Under the pieces are notes generated by a model. The model did not search any database and was not told the DNA's origin. It saw only the letters and a list, made by a program, of their open reading frames with translations. From positions 106,071 to 170,070 of the forward strand of contig CACZAC010000001.1 of NCBI GenBank assembly GCA_902779125.1: 64,000 nt of DNA, read 5' to 3'. Shown here one piece after another: positions 1 to 7,784 of this stretch. Made by a program: the position numbers and the translations under genes. Origin of the DNA: an uncultured Bacteroidales bacterium (GTDB lineage: Bacteria > Bacteroidota > Bacteroidia > Bacteroidales > Muribaculaceae). How positions within the stretch are numbered: position 1 is the stretch's first letter; each line of letters begins with the position of its first letter.

Positions 1-323
1 TAAACGGCAGCTGCTCCGGTCAGCATCAACACACACGAGAGGATGCCCGTGAAGCGCACACCCATCTTGTCGAGGATGATACCACCCACAAAGAGCATCA
101 ATAGGAACACGTTGAAGAAGCCGCGTGAACCGGCAAAAATGCCAAATTCTCCACTGGTCCAGCCCACGCCACCATCCTGAGTTGCCTTCTCAAGCATAAA
201 CTGCAATGGGGACATTTCTTTGGCAACAACATAGCCTGCCATCATCGTGAATGATACAATAGCAAGCACAGTCCAACGCGCCCACGCCTTGGTCGCAATC
301 GTGTTTCTTATCTCGTCTCTCAT
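1..323 (-). CDS. MFS transporter, N-terminal part (runs off the window)
   Basis: Reading the minus strand from an ATG at 323 gives an open frame to the window edge, about 107 residues (MRDEIRNTIATKAW...). Two hydrophobic segments are visible (residues about 17-35 and 70-85), followed by the MFS loop signature LDKMGVRFTG. The same loop and layout occur in the next gene, so the two are tandem paralogues. It is probably an inner-membrane secondary transporter of the major facilitator superfamily; substrate unknown. The C-terminal three quarters lie outside the window. It is probably co-transcribed after the gene at 411-2072, 87 bp away. Confidence 0.85.
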   Translation of the reverse strand, partial: MRDEIRNTIATKAWARWTVLAIVSFTMMAGYVVAKEMSPLQFMLEKATQDGGVGWTSGEFGIFAGSRGFFNVFLLMLFVGGIILDKMGVRFTGILSCVLMLTGAAAV

Positions 324-410
324 GTGTTTCAGTTAAATAATAGGGACCTTAAAGTCTAATGTCCTTAAGGTCCCTAAAGTCCTTATTAATTTCTAATAGC
401 TAACAGCAGA

Positions 411-2072
411 TTATGCCTCAGGCTTGATGTTGGGCTCCTCGAGGCCGAGGTGCTTCTGACGGTCAACGACCTTGAGGTACAAACCGATGAGCAGAGCGGC
501 AACGCCCAAGCATGCGAGCATCACGAGGGGCCAGGTGTAGTTATAGGAAACTGCAGCCTGTTCGGCCTCGATGGTACCGTTAGCAAGACCTTGAACGATG
601 TCGGGGTTAGTGCTGTCGAGCACCTTGCCGATGAGGATGGGGAAGAGCCACAGACCAATGTTCTGAATCCAGAAAATCAGTGCATAGGCACTACCGATAA
701 TCTTGGAGTCCACCAGCTTGGGAACGCTGGGCCACAAGGCTGCGGGAACAAGCGAGAACGACGAACCCAGAACAAGAATGGTCAGATAAGCTACAACGAA
801 GCCGGTGGCAGCGCTACCCTTGAACATGGGCAGGATGAAGGCGAACGTCAAGTGGCAGGCAATCAGCAGCAGCGAGCCCAACACGAGCATCGAAGCAGCT
901 TTACCCTTGTGGTCAACATAGTTGCCCAAAATGGGGGTGATACCCACAGCCAGCAGGGGGAATACGGCGAAGACGCTCTCGGCGCTCTGACGCATGTAAC
1001 CCATGTAGCAATAGCAAATCAGCGCGATGACCGACAAACACAGCAGACCATACTTGGCGCCCTTGTTCTTCATGAAGTTGCTCATAAAGGCGGTGGCGGC
1101 AACAACAAGCATCACGATATACTGGTAGATAGTCAGACTCTCGCTGGCCCAGAACGAGTTGGGGTCAACGGGCGAGAACGACAGGTTGCATTGCAACATG
1201 TTCACGGCATACTTCTGGAAGGGGAAGATGGCGCTGTAGTACAGTACGCACAGCAGCGATACCAGCCAGAAACCCTTGTTGGTCAAAATCTTGCCAATGT
1301 CGCTCACCTTGAACGGGTCGTCCTTCTCCTCGGCCTCGCCAGTCTGCTTGTCAAGCTTGCTGTCCATGAAGAAGTAAACGATGAACATAATCAGGGCGAT
1401 ACACATCAGTACGACACCGAAGGCCACCGAACGAGAAACGTCGATAGAACCGCCCAACTTGGCAAAATAGGGCGAGAAAATCATACAGGTGGCAACACCC
1501 AGGCGGGCCAGTGCCATCTCGCTACCCATGGCCAATGCCATCTCGCGGCCCTTGAACCACTTCACGATACCACGGCTAACAGTGATACCAGCCATCTCGA
1601 CACCGCAACCAAAGATCATGAAGCCGATAGCAGCCAACTTTGCGCTAGCAGGCATGCCCTGATAGAAGGGGGACACGCCCAGCTCGTCGAACAAGGGGAT
1701 GTAGTTCAGGTTGTTGGTGAACCAGGTCTCAAGACCGGTACCGATAAAGCCGTCGGTCACGGCATACCACTTAATGCAGGCACCAACAAGCATCACAGCG
1801 CCAGAGAGCAGCGCGGTGAAGCGCACCCCCATCTTGTCGAGGATGATGCCGGCAAAAATAAGGAAGAATACAAACACGTTGAGGAATACCTCAGCGCCTT
1901 CCTCGGTACCGAATGCTGATGAACTCCAACCGCGGGTTGACTCCATCAAGTCCTTGATGGGCGACAGGATGTCCATGAAAATGTAGCTGCAGAACATGCC
2001 CAATGCGAGCAACAGAAGCGCTGTCCAGCGCATTCCTGCAGAGTCTCTTAAAGTCTGAATCTTTTCTGACAT
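411..2072 (-). CDS. MFS transporter, large form (553 aa)
   Basis: Major facilitator superfamily permease with about 12 predicted membrane helices. Residues 79-86 read DKMGVRFT, the loop 2-3 signature (usually D-R-x-G-R-R). A long acidic/lysine-rich cytoplasmic stretch near residues 240-260 separates the two six-helix halves. At 553 residues it is longer than the usual 400-450 because of extra periplasmic loops. It starts 53 bp after the phosphohexomutase and precedes a paralogous MFS gene, suggesting a three-gene minus-strand unit. The substrate cannot be read from sequence; a sugar, sugar phosphate or organic acid would fit the neighbour. A 489-codon opposite-strand frame over it is a shadow. 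Confidence 0.9.
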   Translation of the reverse strand: MSEKIQTLRDSAGMRWTALLLLALGMFCSYIFMDILSPIKDLMESTRGWSSSAFGTEEGAEVFLNVFVFFLIFAGIILDKMGVRFTALLSGAVMLVGACIKWYAVTDGFIGTGLETWFTNNLNYIPLFDELGVSPFYQGMPASAKLAAIGFMIFGCGVEMAGITVSRGIVKWFKGREMALAMGSEMALARLGVATCMIFSPYFAKLGGSIDVSRSVAFGVVLMCIALIMFIVYFFMDSKLDKQTGEAEEKDDPFKVSDIGKILTNKGFWLVSLLCVLYYSAIFPFQKYAVNMLQCNLSFSPVDPNSFWASESLTIYQYIVMLVVAATAFMSNFMKNKGAKYGLLCLSVIALICYCYMGYMRQSAESVFAVFPLLAVGITPILGNYVDHKGKAASMLVLGSLLLIACHLTFAFILPMFKGSAATGFVVAYLTILVLGSSFSLVPAALWPSVPKLVDSKIIGSAYALIFWIQNIGLWLFPILIGKVLDSTNPDIVQGLANGTIEAEQAAVSYNYTWPLVMLACLGVAALLIGLYLKVVDRQKHLGLEEPNIKPEA

Positions 2073-2125
2073 AAAATGTTGTTTTTAAAATTGTTTGTTA
2101 TTTGGTTGATATTAATGGTTTCTAA

Positions 2126-3877
2126 TTATGCAATGCCCAAGGACTCACAGATGCGGTCAATCTTGGCATCTGCCCACTCGTTCTTGGCGTCGTAATTCTC
2201 CTTCTTGTCGAGGGTGTCATGTGCCTCGATGTAGAACTTGATTTTGGGCTCGGTGCCCGAGGGACGGATAGATACCTTGGTGCCGTCCTCGGTGTAGTAC
2301 TGCAGCACGTTGCTGGTGGCGGGCATGACGAGTTTGGTCACCTCGCCGGTGCGCATGTCGCGCTGCTCAAGTTTCTGGAAGTCTTTGATGAGCACTACGG
2401 GCGAGCCATCAATGGTCTGCTGCGGGTTCTCGCGGAAATTGACCATCATCTGGGCAATCTCGTCGGCACCAGTCTTGCCGGGGCGAACGACGCTGATGCC
2501 GCGCTCCTTGCTGTAGCCGTAGTGGATATAAAGGTCGATGAACAGGTCGTTGAGAGTCATGCCCTTGTCCTTGGCCCATGCAGCAATCTCGCACATCAGG
2601 GGGATGGACGATACAGCGTCCTTGTCACGAACAAACGTCTCGGGCAGGAAGCCGTAGCTCTCCTCGCCACCGCCCAGATAGCGTCCCTTGCCTTCCATCT
2701 CGCGCATCACGGTAGCAATCCACTTGAAGCCGGTGAAGCAGTCAAACATCTTGATGTTTTCCTTACGGGCAATCTTGGCGATGGTCTCGCTGGTAACGAT
2801 GGTCTTAACGATGTACTCGTCGCCGGTCAAGCGGCCCAACTCACGGTTGCGCACCATCAGGTAGTAGAGGAAGATGATCTGAATCTGGTTTCCGTTCACG
2901 AGCTCATATTTGCCCTTGGTATTCTTGATGACCAAGCCGATGCGGTCGGCATCGGGGTCACTGGCAAGTACCACGTCGGCATCCACTTCCTCGGCCTTCT
3001 TGATAGCCATGGCCATAGCACTGGGCATCTCGGGGTTGGGGGAATCAACAGTGGGGAAGTCGCCACTCATTACGTCCTGTTCGGGAACGTGGATGATGTT
3101 GTCAAATCCCCAACGCTCGATTGAGCGAGGGATGATGTAGCGTCCTACGCCATGGATAGGAGTATAAACAATCTTCAGGTCGTGATGGCGCTTGCACACA
3201 TCGGGGCTCAGCGACAGGGTATGGATTTCCTCGATGTAGGGACCATCCACGTCCTCACCGATAATCTGAATCAGGTCAGGATTACCTTTAAACTTGATTT
3301 CGCTGACGTCCTTGATGGCATTGACGTAATTGATGATGTTCACGTCGTGGGGAGCCACCACCTGGGCACCATCATCCCAATAGGCTTTGTAGCCGTTGTA
3401 AATTTTGGGGTTGTGAGAAGCCGTGATGTTCACACCGCTCTGGCATCCCAAGCGACGGATGGCATAGCTCACCTCGGGAGTGGGGCGGGGACCCTCAAAC
3501 AGATACACCTTGATGCCGTTGGCGCTGAAGATGTTGGCAACGGTCTCGGCAAACAGGCGACTATTGTTGCGCACGTCATGACCCACAACCACCGAAATCT
3601 GGTCCAGGTCCTTGAAGGCTTCGTTTAGGTAGTTGGCCAAGCCTTGTGTGGCACTGCCCACCGTGTAGATGTTCATGCGGTTACAGCCGGCACCCATGAT
3701 GCCACGCAGGCCACCGGTACCGAATTCGAGCGTTTTGTAGAATGACTCTACCAGTTCGGTTTTGTCCTCGTTGTCGAGCATGGCTTGAACTTCAGCTCTC
3801 GTCTGCTCGTCATAACTCTCACTAAGCCACGTCTGGGCCTTTGCGGTCACTTCCTGTAATAATTTCTCGTCGTACAT
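2126..3877 (-). CDS. Phosphoglucomutase/phosphomannomutase family (PgcA-like, 583 aa)
   Basis: Alpha-D-phosphohexomutase interconverting hexose 1- and 6-phosphates in the cytoplasm. All family signatures are present: the phosphoserine loop TASHNP at 152-157 (Ser154 is the expected catalytic residue), the Mg-binding DPDADR at 307-312, the sugar-specificity loop GGGEESYG at 402-409, and the C-terminal phosphate-binding RPSGTEPK. The length of about 580 matches the PgcA-type bacterial subgroup rather than the 450-residue ManB/GlmM group. It is first in a minus-strand unit with two MFS genes, and divergent from the polysaccharide cluster, for which it could supply hexose 1-phosphate. A consensus promoter lies at 3931-3961. 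Confidence 0.95.
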   Translation of the reverse strand: MYDEKLLQEVTAKAQTWLSESYDEQTRAEVQAMLDNEDKTELVESFYKTLEFGTGGLRGIMGAGCNRMNIYTVGSATQGLANYLNEAFKDLDQISVVVGHDVRNNSRLFAETVANIFSANGIKVYLFEGPRPTPEVSYAIRRLGCQSGVNITASHNPKIYNGYKAYWDDGAQVVAPHDVNIINYVNAIKDVSEIKFKGNPDLIQIIGEDVDGPYIEEIHTLSLSPDVCKRHHDLKIVYTPIHGVGRYIIPRSIERWGFDNIIHVPEQDVMSGDFPTVDSPNPEMPSAMAMAIKKAEEVDADVVLASDPDADRIGLVIKNTKGKYELVNGNQIQIIFLYYLMVRNRELGRLTGDEYIVKTIVTSETIAKIARKENIKMFDCFTGFKWIATVMREMEGKGRYLGGGEESYGFLPETFVRDKDAVSSIPLMCEIAAWAKDKGMTLNDLFIDLYIHYGYSKERGISVVRPGKTGADEIAQMMVNFRENPQQTIDGSPVVLIKDFQKLEQRDMRTGEVTKLVMPATSNVLQYYTEDGTKVSIRPSGTEPKIKFYIEAHDTLDKKENYDAKNEWADAKIDRICESLGIA

Positions 3878-3930
3878 ACTTGGTTCGGTTTATAAGGTTG
3901 ATGTTACATTGTTTTATCTTTTTAAACTGC

Positions 3931-3962
3931 CAAAGATACACTAAAATCCCCAATTGCCAAAA
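3931..3962 (-). promoter_or_regulatory. Consensus Bacteroidetes promoter of the phosphohexomutase gene
   Basis: On the minus strand TTTG (3961-3958), 19 bases, then TATCTTTG (3938-3931), matching TTTG-N19-21-TAnnTTTG. Transcription would start near 3925, giving a leader of about 50 nt before the ATG at 3877. The -33 element is inside one arm of an inverted repeat (3954-3982). Confidence 0.75.
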
Positions 3963-3982
3963 TAAAATCTTACTTTTGGCAA
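3954..3982. repeat. Inverted repeat TTGCCAAAA-N11-TTTTGGCAA over the -33 box
   Basis: Perfect 9-bp arms at 3954-3962 and 3974-3982 with an 11-bp spacer. The left arm contains the -33 TTTG of the phosphohexomutase promoter, so a bound protein could block or recruit RNA polymerase. An operator role is inferred from position only. Confidence 0.45.
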
Positions 3983-4117
3983 AAAAGAGGGGTTTTTATG
4001 TCCTATTCTATCTGTTTTTATGTTACATCCACGCTAATGCCACATCATCGGGAAGCATAGCAATTTGCTAGAGAAGCCCGTGTTCTGGCAAGGATTTCTA
4101 TCAATTATGAGGTTACA

Positions 4118-4174
4118 TAAAAAAAGCGCCTCGTCTCACGACGAAGCTGCCTTGCTAGGAAAAAAGTATCATAT
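4118..4174 (-). ncRNA. Possible short RNA or attenuated leader (about 57 nt)
   Basis: A perfect TTTG-N20-TAATTTTG promoter on the minus strand predicts a start near 4174. Transcription then meets a hairpin with arms at 4140-4147 and 4128-4135 (8 pairs, one G-U) and loop GTGA, followed by seven T on the minus strand (4125-4119), an intrinsic terminator layout. The interval has only a 5-codon frame. It could be a small RNA, or an attenuated upstream start for the phosphohexomutase about 240 bp further on. Predicted from sequence only; no Rfam family was recognised. Confidence 0.4.
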
Positions 4175-4179
4175 TGCTG

Positions 4180-4211
4180 CAAAATTATAACCTTGATTCG
4201 ATTTGTGCAAA
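4180..4211 (-). promoter_or_regulatory. Consensus promoter, minus strand, feeding a short terminated transcript
   Basis: TTTG at 4211-4208, a 20-base spacer, and TAATTTTG at 4187-4180 on the minus strand, a full match to the Bacteroidetes consensus. The only thing immediately downstream is the hairpin terminator at 4118-4147. Confidence 0.55.
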
Positions 4212-4360
4212 TTTTTTAGATAAAAAATTGTTTATTTAATGCAAATAAACGCAAATCCTACCGATTTCAAAGAGATTTCTGATTCGTTTTGAATAGCTAT
4301 TGCAAATATACGGAAAGCAATAAATAGTACATGAATGATTCGTGGTTCATATTTTTTATT

Positions 4361-4368
4361 TACATTTG
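4361..4368 (+). promoter_or_regulatory. -7 box (TACATTTG) of the small secreted protein gene
   Basis: TACATTTG matches TAnnTTTG. I see no TTTG at the expected -33 distance. Transcription starting near 4374 would exclude the upstream ATG at 4342 and supports a start at 4387 or 4396. Confidence 0.5.
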
Positions 4369-4395
4369 CAGCATCAAACAAAACAAATGACTGAG

Positions 4396-4845
4396 ATGAA
4401 AAAATTTTTTTTGACTTTTATTACGCTGATTGCGTTGATGTTTGTAGATCCTAACGCACAAGCAGCAGAATGGTTTGACGTGTTGTCTAACGGTGGTGAG
4501 ACCCTTGCTATAAATCCCGACATAACTACTAATGATAACGGTGTGAGCTACCTAGTTTGGGTTCGCAATTCGTACAACCTCCCTGAGAGTCGCGCCAATT
4601 ATACGAGAGAACGTGGCTACAATGAAACCGTGGCTTATAAACTGACTCTTTACAAATTCACAGACAATTGGAACAAATTCAACATCGTCCAAGTCTCTGT
4701 TTACGGAGAGAATGGCAACATCATCGACCAGTATGCTAATCCAGATATTGCCTCAACTGAAAGTGAGATACCATCAGGCTCACCCATTGAGACAATTGCC
4801 GAAAACGCCAAAGTAATCTACGAAATCACTACCAACCCGGAATAA
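4396..4845 (+). CDS. Small secreted protein of unknown function
   Basis: Predicted 149-residue exported protein. The N-terminus from ATG 4396 is a clear signal peptide: MKKFF, a hydrophobic core, and an Ala-Gln-Ala-Ala cleavage region after about 22 residues. The mature part is about 125 residues, rich in aromatic, Asn and Thr residues, with no motif I recognise; beta structure is likely. An ATG at 4387 is an equally possible start; one at 4342 lies upstream of the -7 box and is rejected. It is monocistronic: own promoter, then a strong terminator at 4877-4908, with 800 bp of noncoding sequence beyond. I assign no function. Confidence 0.7.
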   Translation: MKKFFLTFITLIALMFVDPNAQAAEWFDVLSNGGETLAINPDITTNDNGVSYLVWVRNSYNLPESRANYTRERGYNETVAYKLTLYKFTDNWNKFNIVQVSVYGENGNIIDQYANPDIASTESEIPSGSPIETIAENAKVIYEITTNPE

Positions 4846-4876
4846 ACTCTTAAATAATTAAATAAACAACTCATAT

Positions 4877-4908
4877 AATAATATCCGCACACAAATGCGG
4901 ATATTATT
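4877..4908 (+). terminator. Rho-independent terminator after the small secreted protein
   Basis: Perfect 13-bp stem AATAATATCCGCA / TGCGGATATTATT (4877-4889 and 4896-4908) with a 6-base loop, followed by a T-rich stretch. It starts 31 bp after the stop codon. Confidence 0.8.
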
Positions 4909-4910
4909 TC

Positions 4911-5462
4911 ATTATTATGACATTCATACTGTATGTAATTGTATAATGATTTGCTTCAGAATTCTCATTAATTGTGAGATGGCATATCCATATATGCCGC
5001 CCAGAAATACAAATTTCATCTAAGAAGAAACAAGACGTTGTACTGCTACTTAAATCTAGCCACAATCACAAGGCGCACTGTTTCCAATCGGGTGATATGT
5101 ATTCAAAACAGCCTATAGTATCACTTTAGATTATTAATCTTTCACATTTGATTTACATAACAATAAATTACTATTATATTAATCTCCAATGGTATGCCAA
5201 GCAAATGAGTCCATTGTGATTATTGTGACTTAATTTTTCCATAACTCGAACATCAATTGCACTCGTTAACTAATCAAACAGCATCTTTAGACTAAAGAGG
5301 TATCAACTGTAAGTCTTCTTGCTCAAGGTCATTTCTTTGTTGGCTTTTAAAACGTATAAATATCGAAATATTCGAGCTGTCTGATTTAACCATTATGTGA
5401 CAACATCGTTGAATTGGGCATTGGGTCTATTCTATTACATTTCATGTAAAATTGACTTTTAA
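4911..5462. other. Noncoding AT-rich region upstream of the polysaccharide cluster with several palindromes
   Basis: No supportable gene in about 550 bp. Palindromic elements: a hairpin at 4981-4998 (GGCATAT-CCAT-ATATGCC), TCTTTAG-A-CTAAAGA at 5284-5298, TCGAA-ATA-TTCGA at 5363-5375, and TTACAT-TTC-ATGTAA at 5435-5449. The last sits 13 bp before the -33 box of the cluster promoter, as expected of an operator. I found no inverted-repeat pair flanking the promoter that would make it an invertible segment. Confidence 0.5.
5435..5449. promoter_or_regulatory. Palindrome next to the cluster promoter (candidate operator)
   Basis: TTACAT-TTC-ATGTAA, a 15-bp perfect dyad ending 13 bp upstream of the -33 element at 5463. 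Symmetry and position suggest a dimeric regulator site; the regulator is unknown and no regulator gene is seen nearby. Confidence 0.35.
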
Positions 5463-5494
5463 TTTGTCCAAGTGCGAGAAATTCATTAATTTTG
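5463..5494 (+). promoter_or_regulatory. Consensus promoter of the polysaccharide cluster
   Basis: TTTG (5463-5466), a 20-base spacer and TAATTTTG (5487-5494): a full consensus match. Transcription would begin near 5500, leaving a leader of about 200 nt before the first gene at 5700. A second -7-like box, TAGCTTTG at 5666-5673, lies within the leader hairpin and lacks a -33 match. Confidence 0.65.
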
Positions 5495-5629
5495 CAAGTT
5501 GAATGTTGTTCTGTGAGTACCACTTTGAGGCACTCGTTAGAATGACCATAAATTGACATAGAAAGGTAACTTGCTGATAATGACTACTGAGATAGTGTCT
5601 GCAGCTTTGCCAGCGATACTCCAATTCGC

Positions 5630-5683
5630 TAGTTCCATTAGAACTGGTGACCCTTGTTATATCATTAGCTTTGCTAATTTTTG
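5630..5683 (+). promoter_or_regulatory. Leader hairpins, one terminator-like (candidate attenuator)
   Basis: Within the predicted 200-nt leader, CTAGTTC/GAACTGG (5630-5648) can pair, and ATTAGC-TTT-GCTAAT (5664-5678) is followed immediately by TTTT (5679-5682). The second has the shape of a weak intrinsic terminator ending 17 bp before the first start codon, so read-through control of the operon is possible. Known Bacteroides capsule loci use leader antitermination by UpxY proteins, but no upxY-like gene is present here. Confidence 0.35.
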
Positions 5684-5699
5684 ACCTTTGGCTTCTCGG

Positions 5700-6680
5700 A
5701 TGATATCCGTTATCGTGACCATATACAAAGTGGAGCGTTTTCTCAAGGATTGTGTTGGCAGCATCCTTCGTTCTACCTACCGAGATATCGAGGTTATACT
5801 TGTTGAGGACGGGTCACCTGATGGTTCCGGTGCTATATGCGATGATTTTGCATCGCGAGATGGTCGAGTACGAGTAATTCACAAGGAAAATGCCGGTGTT
5901 TCAGAGGCACGAAATAGCGGCATAAATGCAGCTAAGGGCGACTATATCTTGTTTGTTGATGGCGATGACGTGGTACACCCTCGCATGATAGAGGTACTGC
6001 TCGATGGCATCGAGAGCGGTGACTATGATTTTGCGATGGTCAACGTTGTCCCAATCACGGAAAATGGCTATCACGAGAAGATAAACGACATGGATATAGA
6101 CACCTCGTCTCGTCGAGTGCTAGAGCAGTCATACTGTGTGCGTCGGCTGTTGGATGTCGGGGCAGCATCGTTGCAGTTCCATGTACCAATCAACAAGCTA
6201 ATCAAGAGGTCCTTGGTTAAGGATATGTTTTTTAAAACAACAGGTGGTGAGGACTTCGAATGGAATTTGCGCATGTTTCTCAGATCACGGCAGGGCATAG
6301 CTATAGATGCCAATCTGTACTATTATATCCAGCATGAGGCATCGATGACCCATAGCGGAATCAATTCAACCTATATTGACCGGATACGTTCCTACTACCT
6401 GTGTTTGAACGATATACCTGCCGACAACCGCACCTACCGCGCCCAGTGTCTCAAGGCAATGTACTCGATGTTGCTGGGCGTGCGGTATGCTTCCCGCGGC
6501 ACATCCTTTTACCAAGAAGCTAAAGAATGTGGCAAAAAAATATATAACAAAACCAAGGACGAACTCTTGGCAAGCGACCTTAGCTGGTCAAGGAAAATGC
6601 GTTTCCTGTGCTTGTACCACATGCCGTGGATGTACACGTTCCTGATAAACTTTGTTTATGGATTTTTGCGCCGCTCGTGA
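5700..6680 (+). CDS. Glycosyltransferase family 2 (first gene of the polysaccharide cluster)
   Basis: 326-residue GT-A fold glycosyltransferase adding a sugar from a nucleotide donor to a lipid-linked glycan at the inner face of the cytoplasmic membrane. It begins with the family beta-strand (MISVIVTIYKVERF), has EDGSPDGSG at 36-44, and carries the metal-binding acidic motif DGDD at 87-90 in place of the usual DSDD. The C-terminal hydrophobic segment (WMYTFLINFVYGFL) may anchor it to the membrane. I chose ATG 5700; an in-frame TTG at 5688 adds four residues. It is 10 bp before the pyruvyltransferase-like gene. Confidence 0.88.
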   Translation: MISVIVTIYKVERFLKDCVGSILRSTYRDIEVILVEDGSPDGSGAICDDFASRDGRVRVIHKENAGVSEARNSGINAAKGDYILFVDGDDVVHPRMIEVLLDGIESGDYDFAMVNVVPITENGYHEKINDMDIDTSSRRVLEQSYCVRRLLDVGAASLQFHVPINKLIKRSLVKDMFFKTTGGEDFEWNLRMFLRSRQGIAIDANLYYYIQHEASMTHSGINSTYIDRIRSYYLCLNDIPADNRTYRAQCLKAMYSMLLGVRYASRGTSFYQEAKECGKKIYNKTKDELLASDLSWSRKMRFLCLYHMPWMYTFLINFVYGFLRRS

Positions 6681-6690
6681 ATAATCAGTT

Positions 6691-7767
6691 ATGCGGATAG
6701 GCATAGTTACACAGCCGCTGGAAATGAATTATGGCGGCATCATACAGAACTGGGCTTTGCAGCAGGTGTTGCGAGGTTTAGGACATGAGCCAATCACAAT
6801 TGACGCCTATCAGCTTTACTCAACGCCCCACATGCTGTACAACTATATCCACACCTGGTACAGGCATCGGCGTGGCAAGAAGTGGTATAATTACCCCAAG
6901 CGATATCGAGGAGCAATGCGCAACGAGTTGATGGGGCGGTTCATTGAGGAACACATTTCAAAAACTCGGGTAATATGGCATTACAAGCGCAGCGTGGTAA
7001 AAAACTACCGGATGGATGCTTTGGTTGTTGGCAGCGACCAGGTTTGGCGTGTAGGGTACAACGAAAACCACATTGAGGACATGTTTCTCAAATTTGCTGC
7101 TGGTCTTCCATTAAAACGCGTTGCCTATGCAGCATCATTCGGTTTGGATAAATGGACTTATAACGAACAGCAGACTGCTGCATGCGCCACACTAGCCCAG
7201 CAAATGGACGCCATCTCGGTGCGCGAGCTCAGCGGAGTGGACCTGTGCCGTGATTATCTGGGAGTGAAGGCGTGTTGCACACTTGACCCCACATTATTGC
7301 TGGAATCAGGCGATTATGATAAAATCATCGATGACGAATGGGATTGCTCCACTCCATACTTGGCCGTGTACTGCTTGGACATCACCAAGGCAAAAAAAGA
7401 CTTCTTCAACCGCTTGGCAGCCGAGAGAAACCTTAGTGTGCGCTATTTCTCTGCTGGCTGGAAAGCCGCTCTATCAATCGAACAATGGCTGGCAATGTTG
7501 AAGAATGCCTCAATGGTTGTTACCGATTCATTCCATGGCACTGCGTTCAGTATTATCTTCAACAGGGAATTTTACACTCTTTGCAACTTTAAACGAGGCA
7601 ATGCCCGTATTTCCGGCTTGTTAAATGAACTGGGGCTTGGAGAACGCATGGTATCTGACTCTGAGCCTGTTGAACCTAAAGGACATGAAATAGATTGGGC
7701 AACCGTGCATTCACGTTTGGACGTTATGCGTGAAGAGAGCAAAGCTTTCCTGTCAAGCAGTTTGTAG
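6691..7767 (+). CDS. Polysaccharide pyruvyl transferase family protein
   Basis: 358-residue member of the polysaccharide pyruvyltransferase family (PF04230 type; CsaB/WcaK-like). Family marks are the N-terminal glycine-rich NYGGIIQNWAL (13-23), VGSDQVWR at 113-120, and the nucleotide-site-like TDSFHGT at 278-284. Characterised members transfer pyruvate from PEP to a sugar as a ketal, adding negative charge to a surface glycan; some relatives act otherwise, so the reaction is inferred. It follows the GT2 gene by 10 bp and precedes a nucleotidyltransferase by 17 bp within the same operon. Confidence 0.85.
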   Translation: MRIGIVTQPLEMNYGGIIQNWALQQVLRGLGHEPITIDAYQLYSTPHMLYNYIHTWYRHRRGKKWYNYPKRYRGAMRNELMGRFIEEHISKTRVIWHYKRSVVKNYRMDALVVGSDQVWRVGYNENHIEDMFLKFAAGLPLKRVAYAASFGLDKWTYNEQQTAACATLAQQMDAISVRELSGVDLCRDYLGVKACCTLDPTLLLESGDYDKIIDDEWDCSTPYLAVYCLDITKAKKDFFNRLAAERNLSVRYFSAGWKAALSIEQWLAMLKNASMVVTDSFHGTAFSIIFNREFYTLCNFKRGNARISGLLNELGLGERMVSDSEPVEPKGHEIDWATVHSRLDVMREESKAFLSSSL

Positions 7768-7784
7768 CTCTATTATCAAAATCT

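Larger units (their letters stand above)
3983..4386. other. Intergenic region with a minus-strand promoter and terminator but no gene
   Basis: No credible reading frame in about 400 bp. It holds a consensus minus-strand promoter (4180-4211) and, 33 bp downstream, a hairpin with a U-run (4118-4147), with no ORF between. The rest is AT-rich sequence; near its right end is the plus-strand -7 box of the small secreted gene (4361-4368). Confidence 0.5.

Noticed and set aside
450-1919. 489-codon plus-strand open frame over the MFS gene
   Set aside because: It is a shadow: His/Gln/Gly-rich, no domain, and the opposite frame encodes a clear MFS protein. Similar long shadows lie over the phosphohexomutase, the GHL10 gene, pheS, ackA and pgk.
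5261-5540. Direct repeat GCACTCGTTA in the region upstream of the cluster
   Set aside because: Two 10-base matches in more than 800 bp are close to chance, and they are direct not inverted, so they do not support an invertible promoter.
5442-5624. 60-codon minus-strand frame upstream of the cluster
   Set aside because: No motif, no promoter or supporting start; it overlaps the consensus plus-strand promoter and leader.
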